A DNA stretch of 64,000 nucleotides from Aurifilum marmelostoma. Its lineage: Eukaryota; Ascomycota; Sordariomycetes; Diaporthales; Cryphonectriaceae. The position numbers were made by a program, and so were the translations under genes. Every line of letters begins with the position of its first letter. Position 1 is the first letter of the stretch. The notes under the pieces are model-generated. The model did not search any database, was not told where the DNA came from, and saw only the letters and a list, made by a program, of their open reading frames with translations. The stretch is taken from positions 1,054,001-1,118,000 of the forward strand of contig JAMXSV010000017.1 of NCBI GenBank assembly GCA_027559495.1, in the 5' to 3' direction. Shown piece by piece: positions 35,884 through 48,346 of this stretch.

Positions 35884-38211
35884 CTATACTACCTCCTGCT
35901 TCGGACCGGCCATTTGCTCGTCAGTCATTTCCGCCCCCCTCTCCTCCCCCGTCGTCTGCTTCTCGAGGTCGCCCCGGCCAGCCCCAGCAGGCGTGGAATC
36001 GCCAGGCTTGTGATTGCCCTGCGTCCCCACGCGCAAGAATGGGACAAACAGGCAGCTGAGGGCGGCCAGCGCGACAGACACCTGGAATGTGCGCGTGAAC
36101 TTGAGCATGGGCTGTTTCTGGCCTGCGGAGGAGTCCTCTACGGAGCTGTAGACGGCCGTGGCGATGCCCAGAGCGACCGTGCAGAAGAGGCGGATCAGGG
36201 TGTTCATTATTCCGCTTGCGAGACCTTGTTGTTGGGGCGGTAATGATTGCATAACGTACATCTGTGGAGGGTGGAGGAACCAAGTCAGTCTGAGAGAGTA
36301 CAGATAGATGCCTGAGGCTGGAGAGTCGAAGAAAATGACACTCTTGTTCTCTTCATTAAAATTGAAGAAAAAAGAAATCGAAATTGAAAACGTACATTAG
36401 CCACATTGAATTGAAAATCCGCTCCGACGACATTCAGGATCAAGGCCGGAAAGATGAATGCCCAGTATGAGCTGTCGGCCTTCATAAAGGACAGGAGCAG
36501 GTTGGCGGCCAGGTACGAAAGCGCTCCGGCGGCCATGATCAGTGTGTTGTTGACCTTATGGAGGACGCTGCCGATGAGGACATTCCAGGCCAGGCCGGCG
36601 ATGACCTGTGGCAGGAGGTGGACGGCGATGCTTAGAGCGTCCCACTGTTTGATCTCCTGCATGAAATAGGCCAGATAAAAGGAGGTAGACTGGAAGCCCA
36701 TGAAGCCGACCACTGCGACGATCATGATCTGACGAGATAGTTTGGTGAGTCATTGACTTTGGCAACACGTAGCAGGACCTCGTAGAAGGAGGGCATGTGC
36801 AAATAGCTGACGTACGAGGTTGAAGTTCCTATCCTGCCAGATGAACGGCGGCATCATGGGGTTGGAATACTTTGTCTCCCAGTACATGAAGACGGCAATA
36901 AGAACGATGCCCAGGATCAGCAAGCAGAGAGTCACTGGGGATTTCCAGCCATCTGTTGGACCGAGACTGTAATCGTATTACTCAAGGTCAGACAAAACTG
37001 CATTTTCCTCCGGCGGCATGATATAAAAAAAAAAAAAAAGGAAAAAAAGAAGAAAAAAATGGGAGAGACGTACGTGATACCAGCCGAGAGCATCCCCGTT
37101 CCGAACAAGGTGAGAACAGCGCCGAGCCAGTCAAATGTCTTGACAAACGTACCAAGGCGCTCCTTGAAGGGCTGTCCGGGAGTGTATGCTTCGACCTTGG
37201 GCACTGCCCACAGAGCAAAGACGAAGAATACCGCCCAGAGCATAGCAATGAAATAGAACGAGGCCCTCCACTGTTGTTTCCCCAGAAGTTGGTCAGCCCA
37301 TCCGTCAACACAGAGCTCGCAGCAGCAGCAACACCAACAACAACAACAGGATTGATCACTCGGAATCACAGACGTACGTTGAAGATCCTCGTGGCAATGC
37401 CACAGGTAATACTTCCTAGCACAAAGCCGAGCGGGTTACCAGCCGAGAACGCCGCAAAGGCCATGTTCTTGCGCTTGCTGGGCCTCCCGTATGCCTGGCC
37501 CAGGATGCCACCAGCAGGCGGGACCACCATGGCACAGCTGATGCCCAGCACGCCCAGAACAATGTCCATCCAGAAGGGGTTCTGTGCGAAGCCCAGCAGC
37601 AGCACGAAGACGGCAAACGAGCCCATGCCCGCCAGGAACACCAGCTTCCGGCCCAGCAGGTCAGACAGCTGGCCGACGGCGAGCTGGAAGGCGCCGGCGG
37701 TCAGGGTGGGGGCGGCGGCGATCCAGACGATCTGTGACTGGGTCATGTGCAGGTCGGCGCCGATGGAGGCGGTCACGATGGACGAGGCACCGACGAGAAA
37801 GGTCGTCGTGGACATGGCGATGGTGGCCTGCGCCACAAATGAGACCTCCTGGACGGTGTTCTTGAAGCATGCTGGGCGACGACCGATGTCCTGGACCAGA
37901 GACTGCACGCGAGAGAGTGTGTGGCTGAGGTGGCTGTGTTGGCGATGGAGGTCGCTGGTGTAGTCGTTGTCATGTTGCTGGTGGTGGTGATGAGGTTGAG
38001 AAGTGGAGGAGACGGGCATGACCACGTTGCTGCTGCTGCTGCTGCTGTTGTTGTTGTTATCGTCCTCGTCGGTGTCGGTAGTCATGCCATGTACACTCGC
38101 GTCGGTCTCGTCCTTCGGATTGTAGGTGTACTGGGACGGTGGCGTGACGGTGCCCTCGTCGCCTCCAGAGTCGTCATTGGTGCTGTTCTTTCCCCGGTTC
38201 ACGTCGGCCAT
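35884..38211 (-). CDS. MFS transporter, DHA2 drug:H+ antiporter-like
   Basis: A proton-driven efflux or uptake carrier of the major facilitator superfamily in a cell membrane. Five exons are inferred: 38211-37378, 37270-37074, 36966-36816, 36728-36396 and 36261-35884; together 630 residues. All four introns begin GTACGT. The cytosolic N-tail of about 120 residues is hydrophilic, with Asn, Ser and His runs. Motif A is GQLSDLLGRK (about 180-189). The VPPAGGILGQAYG and GNPLGFVLGS segments recall the 14-helix DHA2 group that includes yeast Atr1. A hydrophilic C-tail ends KQEVV. Substrate is not predictable; drug, toxin, siderophore or boron efflux are all possible in this group. Two CGG-type palindromes lie about 230-270 bp upstream. 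No biosynthetic cluster surrounds it. Confidence 0.92.
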
Positions 38212-38440
38212 GATGGTGATGATGTTTTTGAAGTGACTGAACGAGGAGATGGAATTTCTACGTTACAGTATTTACATATGCACACAGGATAAGAGAAGTC
38301 AGGGGAAGCCATGGCGTCGAGCGAGATCTGAGTGTCCACCTTTCAGCATTTTATCGCGGGATGTGGGAGAGGCGAGGATGCACGCAGTCGAAGATGGATC
38401 ATCGGTGGGCCGTTCCCTCTCTGAAGATTAATTCCGTGCT

Positions 38441-38481
38441 CCGCCGCGGCGGTGTCTCCAAGGTCCTCAGCGCGGCGCCGC
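38441..38481. promoter_or_regulatory. paired CGG palindromes upstream of the MFS gene
   Basis: A perfect 12-bp palindrome CCGCCGCGGCGG (38,441-38,452) and a perfect 10-bp palindrome GCGGCGCCGC (38,472-38,481) lie 230-270 bp upstream of the transporter start. Zn2Cys6 factors bind paired CGG/CCG triplets, so these are candidate operator sites. The palindromes are seen directly; binding is inference. Confidence 0.4.
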
Positions 38482-38725
38482 CGTGCTGTCTTCTCTCGGG
38501 ATTCTTTTTTTTCTTCTTTTAGAACAATAGAAAGAAAAGCAAGAACGGAAAAACGGATTAAAAAACTTGTTCTTTACTCTGACAACAATTACAAGGCCAT
38601 CACTCCGACTACAATTCTGTAAATCCGATGATTCATTCTTGGAGTCATTATATTCCTTTCATTCCCGAACGACTTGGTTTCCACACCGAATTGTGAGATC
38701 TTAGCTGGCGCTTCCGTCATATCAG

Positions 38726-38996
38726 TTATATCCCGTTAATCCGTATCTCCGAGCAGGTGGCATCGCGACAAAAACTCACAAAGCTTCACTTGTGATTTCT
38801 GCCTCAGACCGAGCTCTATATTTGAACCTGACTCACTTTCTGGTGTGTCACATTGATTACATCTCAGTAATCCGTATGTTTATGTTTGACCAGACGGCAT
38901 CGTGAATTAATAATAAGTACTGAAAAGGCTGAACTTGTTCTTCCGCCTCAGACGAAGGAGCTCTATACTTGTTCCTGACTCACGTTCGGGCGCACT
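38726..38996 (+). repeat. degenerate tandem direct repeat, two units of about 130 bp
   Basis: Unit 1 (about 38,726-38,848) and unit 2 (about 38,857-38,996) share in the same order: a GTAATCCGTAT/TTAATCCGTAT start, GGCATCG, CTTGTG/CTTGTT, CTGCCTCAGAC/CCGCCTCAGAC, GAGCTCTATA and CCTGACTCAC. Small indels and substitutions separate them. No coding sequence is seen. It may be an old duplication or a relic of a mobile element. Confidence 0.75.
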
Positions 38997-41900
38997 CTGA
39001 CGACTACCATGTGTGCTAATCATACAAGCCCGCGTGACGTGACTCTTCTTCGTACACATGTGGTTTTGCGCGGTGCTGCGCGGTGCTGCGTGGTGCGTAC
39101 GGCTACCTGGTACTCACTGCCACCAGCCAAGGACGATAATCAAGCAAAGAGACCTCGCACCCACGACATGTAACCTCGCTTGCGCCATGATTAACTACTT
39201 GTACCATACAAGTCTGCTTGCCCGAAGCTTTACGAGGCAGTCCACCGCGCCCCCCCCCCCCCCACACACACACAACCACCCCCAAGCAGTTCAAAGTAAG
39301 ATAGAGGCATGCAGGAACCATTTGTAACTGTTGGGCATCTATGGAGTATTGACAGCAAGTCTCTTATCAGACAGACCGCCATCTCCTTCCCCGCCTGAAA
39401 CTGACAGCGATAATGAATAATCATTATATAATCTGTCGACGACGGGTCTACTGCCTGACTTAAAGTTTTTGGTTCATTTTATTCATGTATTGATGTCTTC
39501 TTTCTCGCTCTCGCTCTTCTCATTTATGCGCAGCTGGCATATGATAACTCGAGGTGTTCCGCGCCTTGGCAGAACATACTATGTACACACACATACACAC
39601 ACACATACCTAACGGCCAAGTGCGCATAAACTTTCGGCTCGACCAAGCGAGCAAGTGGAGCGCCCTACCTACCATGCAGGTCTGGACACGCAATCCCGTC
39701 GCGAACACCCAACCACCCAAGTGCTCCCAGGTGGCACGCGCTCACAGCAGCAGCAAAGCATGTTCAATGCATAGAGGAGTCAAGTTTCAGATCTTGTAGA
39801 GTTCAGACGGGATCGTCACCCGGCCGGGTGATCAGCTGAGGGGATCCTGTCCCTGGTCGCACCTCATGCACGTACAATGGCAAGTGAGGACGGCTGGATA
39901 TGCATGCAAGCAAGCTTCTCCTCCACCCCCCACCGTCTCTCCATCTGATGGATACCCAAGAACCCAGCCGCCCTGTGCAGTGGGCGGCAAGGCAAGGTTG
40001 AGCGGACTGGACTGAACTGGCAAGCAAACGTCGATGGTGTTTTTCTTTTTTTTTTACTTGCATACCCGCATCAAGCCCGGGTCTAGAACCCGCAGACTGA
40101 GCCCTGTGACTCGGGCTGGTACAGTACTCATGGGAAGGCAGAGGGAGGGGGGGAGACGATGTTGCCGCGGCATGTGCAGCCGGAGAGATAGATCTGGTCT
40201 GGGGTGCATGCAGGATGCTTCCGCTTGCAAATCATCTCATGTGAATGATCTTCGTCTGAGCATGGCTCTGTAGGAGAAAAGAAGACGAGAGGTGGGTGTG
40301 GGTGTGTGTGTGTGCGTGTGTGGTGGTGTGATGTGCTGTGTAACCGACTCGCAACCAACATCAGGCGAACTTCCTTAGCCGCCGCCGTTCGGACGGTCCC
40401 ACCCACCTCGAAAGAAATTGAGACGAGGCATCATCATTCATCATCATCGTCATCAAGCAAGTCCAGGTTTCAGCCCTGGCTATCCGAATTCCGTCCCTCG
40501 TCAAACCTGACAGCCGTGACAGGGGTGGGAAGGGTCCCCAATGGGGACATCGGCCCGCGCTCGCAGTCGATCAGATCAAGGCAATCGAGAGAGGAGAATC
40601 TGAGAAAGAGAAACGCCCGACATCAGATCAGATTCAACCTTCACTCCAAAGACTGCGGACGCTTCCGATCCGGCAGTAATCCAGGACTGTCCACAGGACC
40701 CCTTCTGGGGCCAACAACTGTTCATGCAGGAGCAGCCACCAGCCCAGCAGAGACCCTTCAAAATTCGCATTTGGGAATAACCTGTCGGCCGTTGTTGCGG
40801 GGTAACTCTTGGTGGGGATGTGAGATCCAGGGACAAGAGAAAACAATTCGACATGAGCTGGAAAGGCGGCCCATCTCCCGAGCCCCCTTTCACGTCAGTG
40901 AGCGCCGAGCAACAGAGAATCAGGCTGCATCGCAATTAGAAGACCTGGTACCTGTGGGTAACATTCCGAGGCGAGCCTGGCCTTGGAACATGCACGGATG
41001 ACCGTATTTAATAAATGAGAACCAGACTTTGACACCAGCTGGCACCGTACACGGAAGTGGAATCATCGCGAGTCGATCCGCGCGCCACGCTTCCTCCCCG
41101 CCAGGCATAATCGCGAAGCGATCCGCAGGGGTTCTTTGCTCCTCTAGTTCACTTCTTTGGCACCCTACCAGCAGTGCCTCATCAGGACTTAGAGCAGCTT
41201 GCCAAGGTCTCTCTTCAGGCAGGCGGCTCCGTGACAAGCAAGCGGTGTGCATGTCAGTCGCGTGGGTAGATACCTGGCACAATATCACAGCTTGTGGAAA
41301 TGATGCCTGTTTTCGGCCAGGATCGGCCGACCCTTGCCCAGTGCCACGTGGTGGGGAAGAAGACAACCGCAGTGAGCATATACAACAGTAATATCTAAGG
41401 GGGAAAGTTTACTGGAAGTTAGGGGACCATGACAGCGGGCTGTCAAGGTTGCGGCTAGGTTTCAACAGAAAGGTCAATACAAGAGGGTGCGAGGGCTGTC
41501 AAATGCCCTTGAAGGAGGGGCCTCGCCTAAGTCGCAAGACGCAAAGCTGGTCGGTCAGGGCAGTTGTACTAGCCACTTCCCCTCGAGAATGTTTAGATCC
41601 ATTTGTAGGTCAAATGTCGCTCTTTGGACCCATCTTCCCTATACGACATTGGATCTTGGTGCCTGACTTGTCGGAGGCCATTTATGCTCACCGGATCGAC
41701 CGGTAAGGCGATGATCAAGAAGATGAGATGGTATTTTGGATCGGATGATAAGGGAAGAGGCACAACTATGCCATAAGAGAATTGGGAGTTTCGGCCCGCC
41801 CACCGTGGTGAATTGCTCTTTACACAGTATGTAGAACATGTCATGAGCCAGGGCAACGCAGGATCCAGCATAAGCCGTGGGCGCATCACACCGCCGACGC

Positions 41901-44309
41901 TTCACTTCCTCGGATTTCCCGCTGTGGCTATACCCTGGCAAATGCCTGGACTGTTCAAGAGCCTGCAAGAAGGGAACGTCATGGTTGTCAATGGGGGGGA
42001 TGAGCTTTTGTGGCGGATTGTCTCAGTTGAGTGGCGTTCTCTCTTGTGTTTGAGAGAAAGGTTGTTGGGTGGGGGGTGGGGAGGGGGGCTGGGAGGGTCT
42101 CAGGCTTTGTGCATTTCTTCTGATAGCAAGAGCAGACTTTTGCAGGTTTCAACCCGAACTCTTGAAAAGTTTACTTTGAGTGAGAGCCTGAGCATGCCCG
42201 GGACTTCCGCTCACTCGTTTTGCCCTCAGCGTTTCAGGTCGAGGCCGATGATCAGCCACTCGCCTATACTTCTGGGGAACCTGAGGGCGTCGCTGGTTGG
42301 CCTATCCCGCAGATTTCGAGGACTTTCGCCTGGTTCGGTACTGTACATAGGAACCAAACTTCATCGTCATCCATAGGCAGGAAAGCGGGGAGGAGGGAGC
42401 CGATGGCGCGCCACCCGCCCTTGCGCAGCTACCAAAAGATGTTGTGAGATATGTATCTTGCCGAACATTGGTTCTGGGAGTGCAGATGAGAGCTGGAGCC
42501 CAATCAGCACCGCTCAATTTACATGCACCTGCACGAGCGTCCATCCATCACACGAGAGCGATGCCAAACAAGGCTGCACCATGCACGGCAGCACGGCAGG
42601 ACATGCCAGCCGATGGGCAGGGTTTGTGGCGAGCAGACGAGGCAATGAAAAGCAGGGCGGCACAGCGCCACTGCCGCTCACCCAAGCACTTGATCATCTC
42701 CTCCTCCATAACCGACCGTAGACCGAGGAAATGCCGTCGTCTGGTACTCCAGTACGAGATTGGGATGGCTTCCCCTGGGTGTCTCGTGCCCGTCCGGTCT
42801 ATGGCAAGCGTAGAGATCCACAGCAGTTCGGTGGATGCGTCTCTGGTTCCTATGATTGAGATAGACAGCTGCTTGAAGGGGTCATGGGGCTTAGGATGGG
42901 AGCACCCGGAAGCGAGCAATAGACAACCGCGTAGTGGCCCCATTCTCACCGGTTGGCCTGTCAGCCTGTGCATTTGGCCGCGGTAGCCAGGTTGAACAAC
43001 AGGCCAGACCCTCTCGAAGTAGATTGACCTGCAAGATTGATGAGCAGCCAGGCATGAGGCATGAACTAGCTCAGGTACCTGTCCCCAAATGCCCACGTGG
43101 CGCCTGTCAGGCCTGTTCATCTGTCACCTTTTTCCTGCTTCGTCCGCAGAGTTCAGGTCGAAGTATACGTTGCCACGCATAAGGACTTGCAGAGACGATA
43201 TCCTACACGCTGCCTAGACCAACAGGTCAGGATCATCCTTCCTGTAGTACTCCGAGAGTACAAACAATACTATCTGTGATCGCCCTTAAGGATGTCAGTT
43301 GACACTCGTATAGTCTGCTGAGGGCTGATTTTGAATGGGGCCAGGCAGGCTGCAGGAGGCACGATCTGCCATCTGATGGCGTACCACAGCAGTTCAGATC
43401 AGGGTACGATTTAGCTTACATTTCTCTGAGTCTGGGGACGAGGAGTGCTTGCAGCTGGACCCGTTACTTGGAGGTCTCGCATTGCTCGTTGGCCGCCTCG
43501 AGACACTGATACACCATGACACACAGCCTGAATAAGGAATGCCCACTGCGTAGCCAAATAACAAGAAAACAACCTGCAGCGGGTCAGCAGTACCCGACGC
43601 AAGCCCTATGCGGAGCTTCGAGTATGAATTGGAAACCCAGGGCTGATCACGAAAGGGATGCGCGGCGCGTTCGTCCCATTTCATCCGAGCACTTGTTCCA
43701 GATCTCCAGGACAGATCATTGTGGCTACTATCGGACGAAAGAGACGACGAGCCTGGGCGGGCTTTTTGTTAAACGAAATTTTCTTTCTTTTTTCCTCTTC
43801 TTCCCCTTCTCTCTCCTCTTCTTTTGCTCCATGGCACAGTAACGAAGAAGATCTCGGAACACTCGGTGAGATGCTGCAGTCCCCTTGGTAGAAGCCGTAG
43901 GGAGAGAAAATTTAGGTTTGCCGTGTTGATTGTCCCCAAGACGTTGGGCTTAGCAAGCCTGCTAGCACAATGCTACCGCATCAAGTGTCGCGAGAATCCC
44001 TTTCAAGGAACACGGCGGCCGGTTCTCGTTCCGGGGACGTTGAGTGGCCAAGGTGGTCGTCTACTGCGTGTGCCTGCAGCTCTAGGTCCAGAGGCCAGGA
44101 AGAGCGGGGATTGGCTCCAGGATGCCCCCCGGGTCATGGGGAAGTTGCTTCTGATAGCCCTCTAGCTGGAGACCATGACGGCTTCGACTCAGGACGTCGC
44201 TCGCGAGTCGTCAGCCGGAGTTTTAGCGGTCTAGCAAGGCCCTAGAAAAGGGCCCTGGACAGACGTGCTGACACCCCGCTTGGCGCCATGCTTGGCAGAG
44301 GCATAGGCG

Positions 44310-44375
44310 CTACTATGCTCGGCAAAGTTAAGCCCGCCGTGACCAGTTTGGGGGTGGATATGCTGTTCCAAGGTG
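44310..44375 (+). other. 5S rRNA-like fragment, weak
   Basis: The words GTTAAGCC and AGTTTGGGGGTGG appear in the order and rough spacing of the GATAAGCC/TTAAGCC and AGTTGGGTGGGTG parts of fungal 5S rRNA. The flanking helix I strands do not match. In Sordariomycetes 5S genes are dispersed and pseudogenes are common, so a relic is possible. Chance similarity is equally possible. Confidence 0.2.
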
Positions 44376-44505
44376 GGCCTCGACGTCTAGGCGTGTAGTG
44401 AGTCTCATGAACCTTCCGTGTTACGAGAGGCTCCTGTTAAAAAATATTAAGGGCTGTCATGTTTGTGTGCATTGTCAATGCATCAAACGCATTGCCTACA
44501 GCGAG

Positions 44506-44535
44506 ACAAAAGGCCAAGACCGGATTCGAACCGAG
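44506..44535 (-). other. tRNA T-arm/B-box-like sequence with T4 run
   Basis: Read on the minus strand, GGTTCGAATCC matches the Pol III B box exactly and is followed about ten bases later by TTTT, a Pol III terminator. The matching 5' acceptor strand and a D-arm are not found at the right distance on this strand, so this is at most a tRNA fragment. A separate A-box-like TGGCGCAATCGG lies on the plus strand near 44,560. Confidence 0.25.
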
Positions 44536-47029
44536 TACCTGGAAGACACCCGCATGCCGTGGCGCAATCGGGTCCCATCACCGTCTGTCTCACCACGACC
44601 CGGGGGGGGGGGGGAGGCGGGCAGCTCGAACGAGAGAGAAGCGGCTTGATACCTAGCCGTACGAAAAAGAAAAAAAGAGGGAAAAAAATAAATCATGTGG
44701 GGCCCCGCGCGAAGACCACATCCGAGCCATGGCTGGGCTTTGTTTTCTTGCCCTTTTGAAGCTGTGACGAGACAAGACGTTTGGGCTGAATCCATGGTTC
44801 TGTTCTCTAAACTATTGGTCAATTCAGAAACAACATCAATGCAACACCCGATCTGCTTGAAATATGGTAGGTCCTGGCTTTGCGAATTCGTAGCTGGTGG
44901 TGGAAGAGGTATTGGTGTGGGGTGGAGGTGGGGGAGAGGCGCCGTGGTATGGATGGGGAAGGGGAGTTGACGAGCCGAGGCTGATGGAGGCTGAGGCTGA
45001 AGGCATAAAGGTGGCGGTCGATCTAAGGCTGGCAGGCAGGCGCGAGCAGCAAGTGGCAAGACCACAGAGGGAAGGGGCGGAACACAGGTACAGAGGTACG
45101 AAATTAACGAGACAGGGTATGTACTGTCATGTAGAAGCTCTTACTTGCAGTACACACTAATGACGGCAGGCTGGTGACATTAGACTTGGTTATTTCCTCC
45201 TTTAGCTATTAGCTGGGACACGATGAGCCGCCCCAGTCTGGTATTGCTTTTGCACTTGCCGCCTTGCCACCATAACAAAATCTTACATGCATTCATTAAA
45301 TGCACTGTGGTTTCACAGTCCTGGTCTCAACATGCGACGTGACGTCGAGGTTTCCTCGTCAATAATTCCTCCAAGCCAGTGAGGCCACCATGGCTATGAA
45401 CGCAGACCATCTTGCCCACTGCGTACTAGTAGGACTGCACTGTGGGACTGTCCATAGTGCTCCGTAGATGGACAACCACGCGCTGCAGCAGTTTTTTGTC
45501 GCGGGCCCACAGAAAGCAGCTGCGGGGAGCCCTGGCCTGCAATCCGTGCCGCGCCCACCAGTGTTGCAACCTCATCTCCTCACCAAGCCTGGCATTACCT
45601 GGCCACTTGCTCGCCCTTTTTCTTCCCCCAACCCCGCGGGGACGACTCCGAACATGGACTGGTCGCCCTCCTGGGGTCGAATCAAGTCCAAAGCACCCCT
45701 CTTGACCGCCATCTCCACCTTTCGTGGCTGGACCAACTCAAACCACCGATCGTTCGCGTGTCGTGACCGTCAGGCACTTCCGCCCCGCCCTCCTCATCTT
45801 GTCCCTGAAGCAGGAGGCGGTCTTGACAGAAGCAGATGGATCCCATTCCCAGCGCCATACATTGTAATGCATTACATCGATCCTGCCCCGGCTCGTCCTT
45901 GACTGATCTGCCGAGCCGTTGGTAACAAACGCGGGGTGGAGGGTTGGGGGGGGGGGGGGGAAGAACCGTTTTTGTGGAGGCCAATCCATTCCAACTCTGC
46001 TGTGTTCTGCGTGGTACGCGTGTTATTAGGTCCCGAGGACGGAGCACACAAGACGCACACAGCTTTGCTTGTTGGTCCAGACAGCGCCCACACGCAGCAA
46101 GTCTTTCTCCACCCCGATTCTCAAATTCGTCTCGTCACAATCCCCCAGTTTACTGCAGTGATGGGGGGACCGTTTTTATTTGTTTCCCTTTTCAGGATTC
46201 GGGCATGATTGTGCAGACTCACTTTAACTACTCAGGCTACTGTGGGCATGGATTTTCCCAACCTTGCAGCAGTAGCCACCTGCAGGATGCAGAACCTGCC
46301 TGCAGTGTGCATTGGGCACGTACAAGATGGCGGGGCAGGGGCGCTCTTTCCTCCCTCCCCACATCGTGAGCGCGACAGAGGCAGGGACGACAGAGCAGGA
46401 GTAAGACCAAAGAAGGGGAAGGAGGGGGGGGAAGGCACACGATGCCGTGGCTAGGTACTCCCAGCATGATCTGCCTCTAGGCCTCTTAATCTAGACGAAC
46501 CCTGCTTGGGTCTTGGCTCTGGCTCAGGCCGGAGCTTCAAGGAAGGAGGAGAGGTGGTCTCCAATGCCCTTCTGGATCCCTCCTCCATCCGTGGCATCGA
46601 CTATCCTGGCTAGTCCCTCGGCCCCTCGACGGCGACGAACCATACTTTTGTCGCCCTCAGGCCTGCTCCAGAAACCCTCCCCCACACACCCAGTCGTCCT
46701 GCTATTAGGTCGTTTTATAATTCCATCCCACCATCTTTCCACTGCCATAGCTTATTTGCATCCCCTGTCCACACATCATCACTCTCTGGATCTACTACGA
46801 GATACCTCGATCTCACTCCCTCACTGCTCACTCACCCAATTCAAACCACACCCCCCCCCCCCTCTTCTTTCTGGCGTGACGCCTGTTCCTCGCCCTCACT
46901 CTCGCCATCACCCGCCTGCCCGCCACAGAGGCCTGTCCTTCCCGTCGCCCGGCAGGTTTATATTGCCCCCCTGCCAATATATCTCATCGTCTCGATACAC
47001 ACACTCTCGCTCCCACACACGATCACTCA

Positions 47030-47030
<1 letters not shown>

Positions 47031-47064
<34 letters not shown>
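47031..47064 (+). repeat. (AC)17 microsatellite
   Basis: Seventeen perfect AC units, about 1.3 kb upstream of the xyr1 start codon. Confidence 0.95.
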
Positions 47065-47066
<2 letters not shown>

Positions 47067-48346
47067 CCGTTCCCGTGTTGTGGGGTCGATCCCCATGTCA
47101 CCCCGTCTTTGGGCCTCTGAGCCATCGCTTCCGCTGCTGACATCCACCTCCCCTACCACGACGGAATACGCTGCATGACGTTCATTCCCCGTGCCTGTCA
47201 CAGAGAGGAGGAGTGCTAAAAGGGAAACCGCCGCGACTACTGGCACACTCCACCGCTAACTGTGGCTGTCGTCGAGGTCGCTCACCTGTTCACTCACGCG
47301 CTCACTCGCTCGTCCGCTGGCCTTTCCATCCCACCAGAACGAGCTGTCTGTACCACTAATAAGGGAAACGCAAAACCTTCTCTCGACCGGTTCTGTATTA
47401 CACGTTGCATTGCGATTTCTCCTGAAGCCAGAGCTCAATTGAGCCACTAGGCAATCGTTTCGAGAGGCTCGGAGGGACGAGGAGTAGCGAAATAAGAAGG
47501 GAGAAGCAGTACTTACTAACCAGCCATCTGGACGACAACGCACGATCGAAGCAAAAGTCCACTCCTCGAAGTACGGTACGGCAAATTCCTTCCTCTAGGC
47601 TCGTGTCCACAGCTGCCCTGTTTTTCAAGGTAAATAGACCCCGAAAGAAGAGTCTCGCCTCTCACACAGGCATGTCGTATGCTGTTCTGGATCATGCAAG
47701 GCCCTGTAGTACGGGGCGCACACCACCCCATATCTCCTCCCCGGATTCACATCTCTATTCATGCCGGTAGGCTTCGTCCGATCCTGATGATCATCTGGGA
47801 TCATTCGATGTGCCGAGAAGAGCAAAGCGAGGCAAAAAGAATAAAAATCTGTTTCGTATTGTGGATGCTTTGGTTGTCTCTAAGTCGGGTCGGTCAGCTT
47901 TGCGTGCCTCCACACCTGCCCTTAGTCTCAGACAGCCTGGCTCACGGTACCGGCTTTTAAACTACCAGATACTGCAGAGAGAGATTGCTAACATAACATC
48001 TTACGGGGAACCTAGCCAGATCTGTGGGGCTGGTAGTATATATGAGGTCGATCTATCTGGTCTCAGCATCGAAAGACTGGTTCTCCATTGCCAGAAGAGA
48101 CGAGACAGACACCGGGCGGCCTGAGTTGCGACGACATCAACCAAGCACACCCAAACCAACTTAAAGATCCACTCACAGTCATGCACAAGCACCAACGCTG
48201 GTTCTCAATTTAACTTAAGCTCCTACTTAGCTGGCTCCTGTTATCCTGAGCAGAGGAACACTCTCTCATTTGTTCACCCAACCACCAAGGTCATCGTCGC
48301 CGTCACCGCCACTACCACCACCATCATCATCTGTTTCTTCTTCATC

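Larger units (their letters stand above)
38212..48346. other. gene-poor 10-kb region upstream of xyr1
   Basis: No protein gene can be supported in these 10 kb. It contains the MFS promoter side, a degenerate tandem repeat (38,726-38,996), poly-C at 39,250-39,263 and 46,851-46,862, poly-G at 44,602-44,614 and 45,946-45,960, an (AC)17 run at 47,031-47,064, and weak 5S-like and tRNA-arm-like pieces near 44.3-44.6 kb. The CT-rich DNA between about 46,500 and 48,346 looks like a promoter and long leader for xyr1. Confidence 0.55.

Noticed and set aside
40068..40110. Minus-strand T-arm-like GGTTCTAGACC with neighbouring hairpin
   Set aside because: The loop bases are wrong for a T-loop, the anticodon loop would be eight bases and no acceptor stem can be formed.
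40306..41001. 231-codon plus-strand frame
   Set aside because: No ATG start in position, low-complexity Ser run and no motif. Treated as chance.
47078..47098. GGGGTCGATCCCC resembling a T-arm
   Set aside because: It is a short palindrome lacking the TTC of a T-loop, with no cloverleaf around it.
46513..47178. 221-codon plus-strand frame upstream of xyr1
   Set aside because: Pro/His/Ser-rich translation of CT-rich and (AC)n DNA. It fits a leader or promoter better than a gene.
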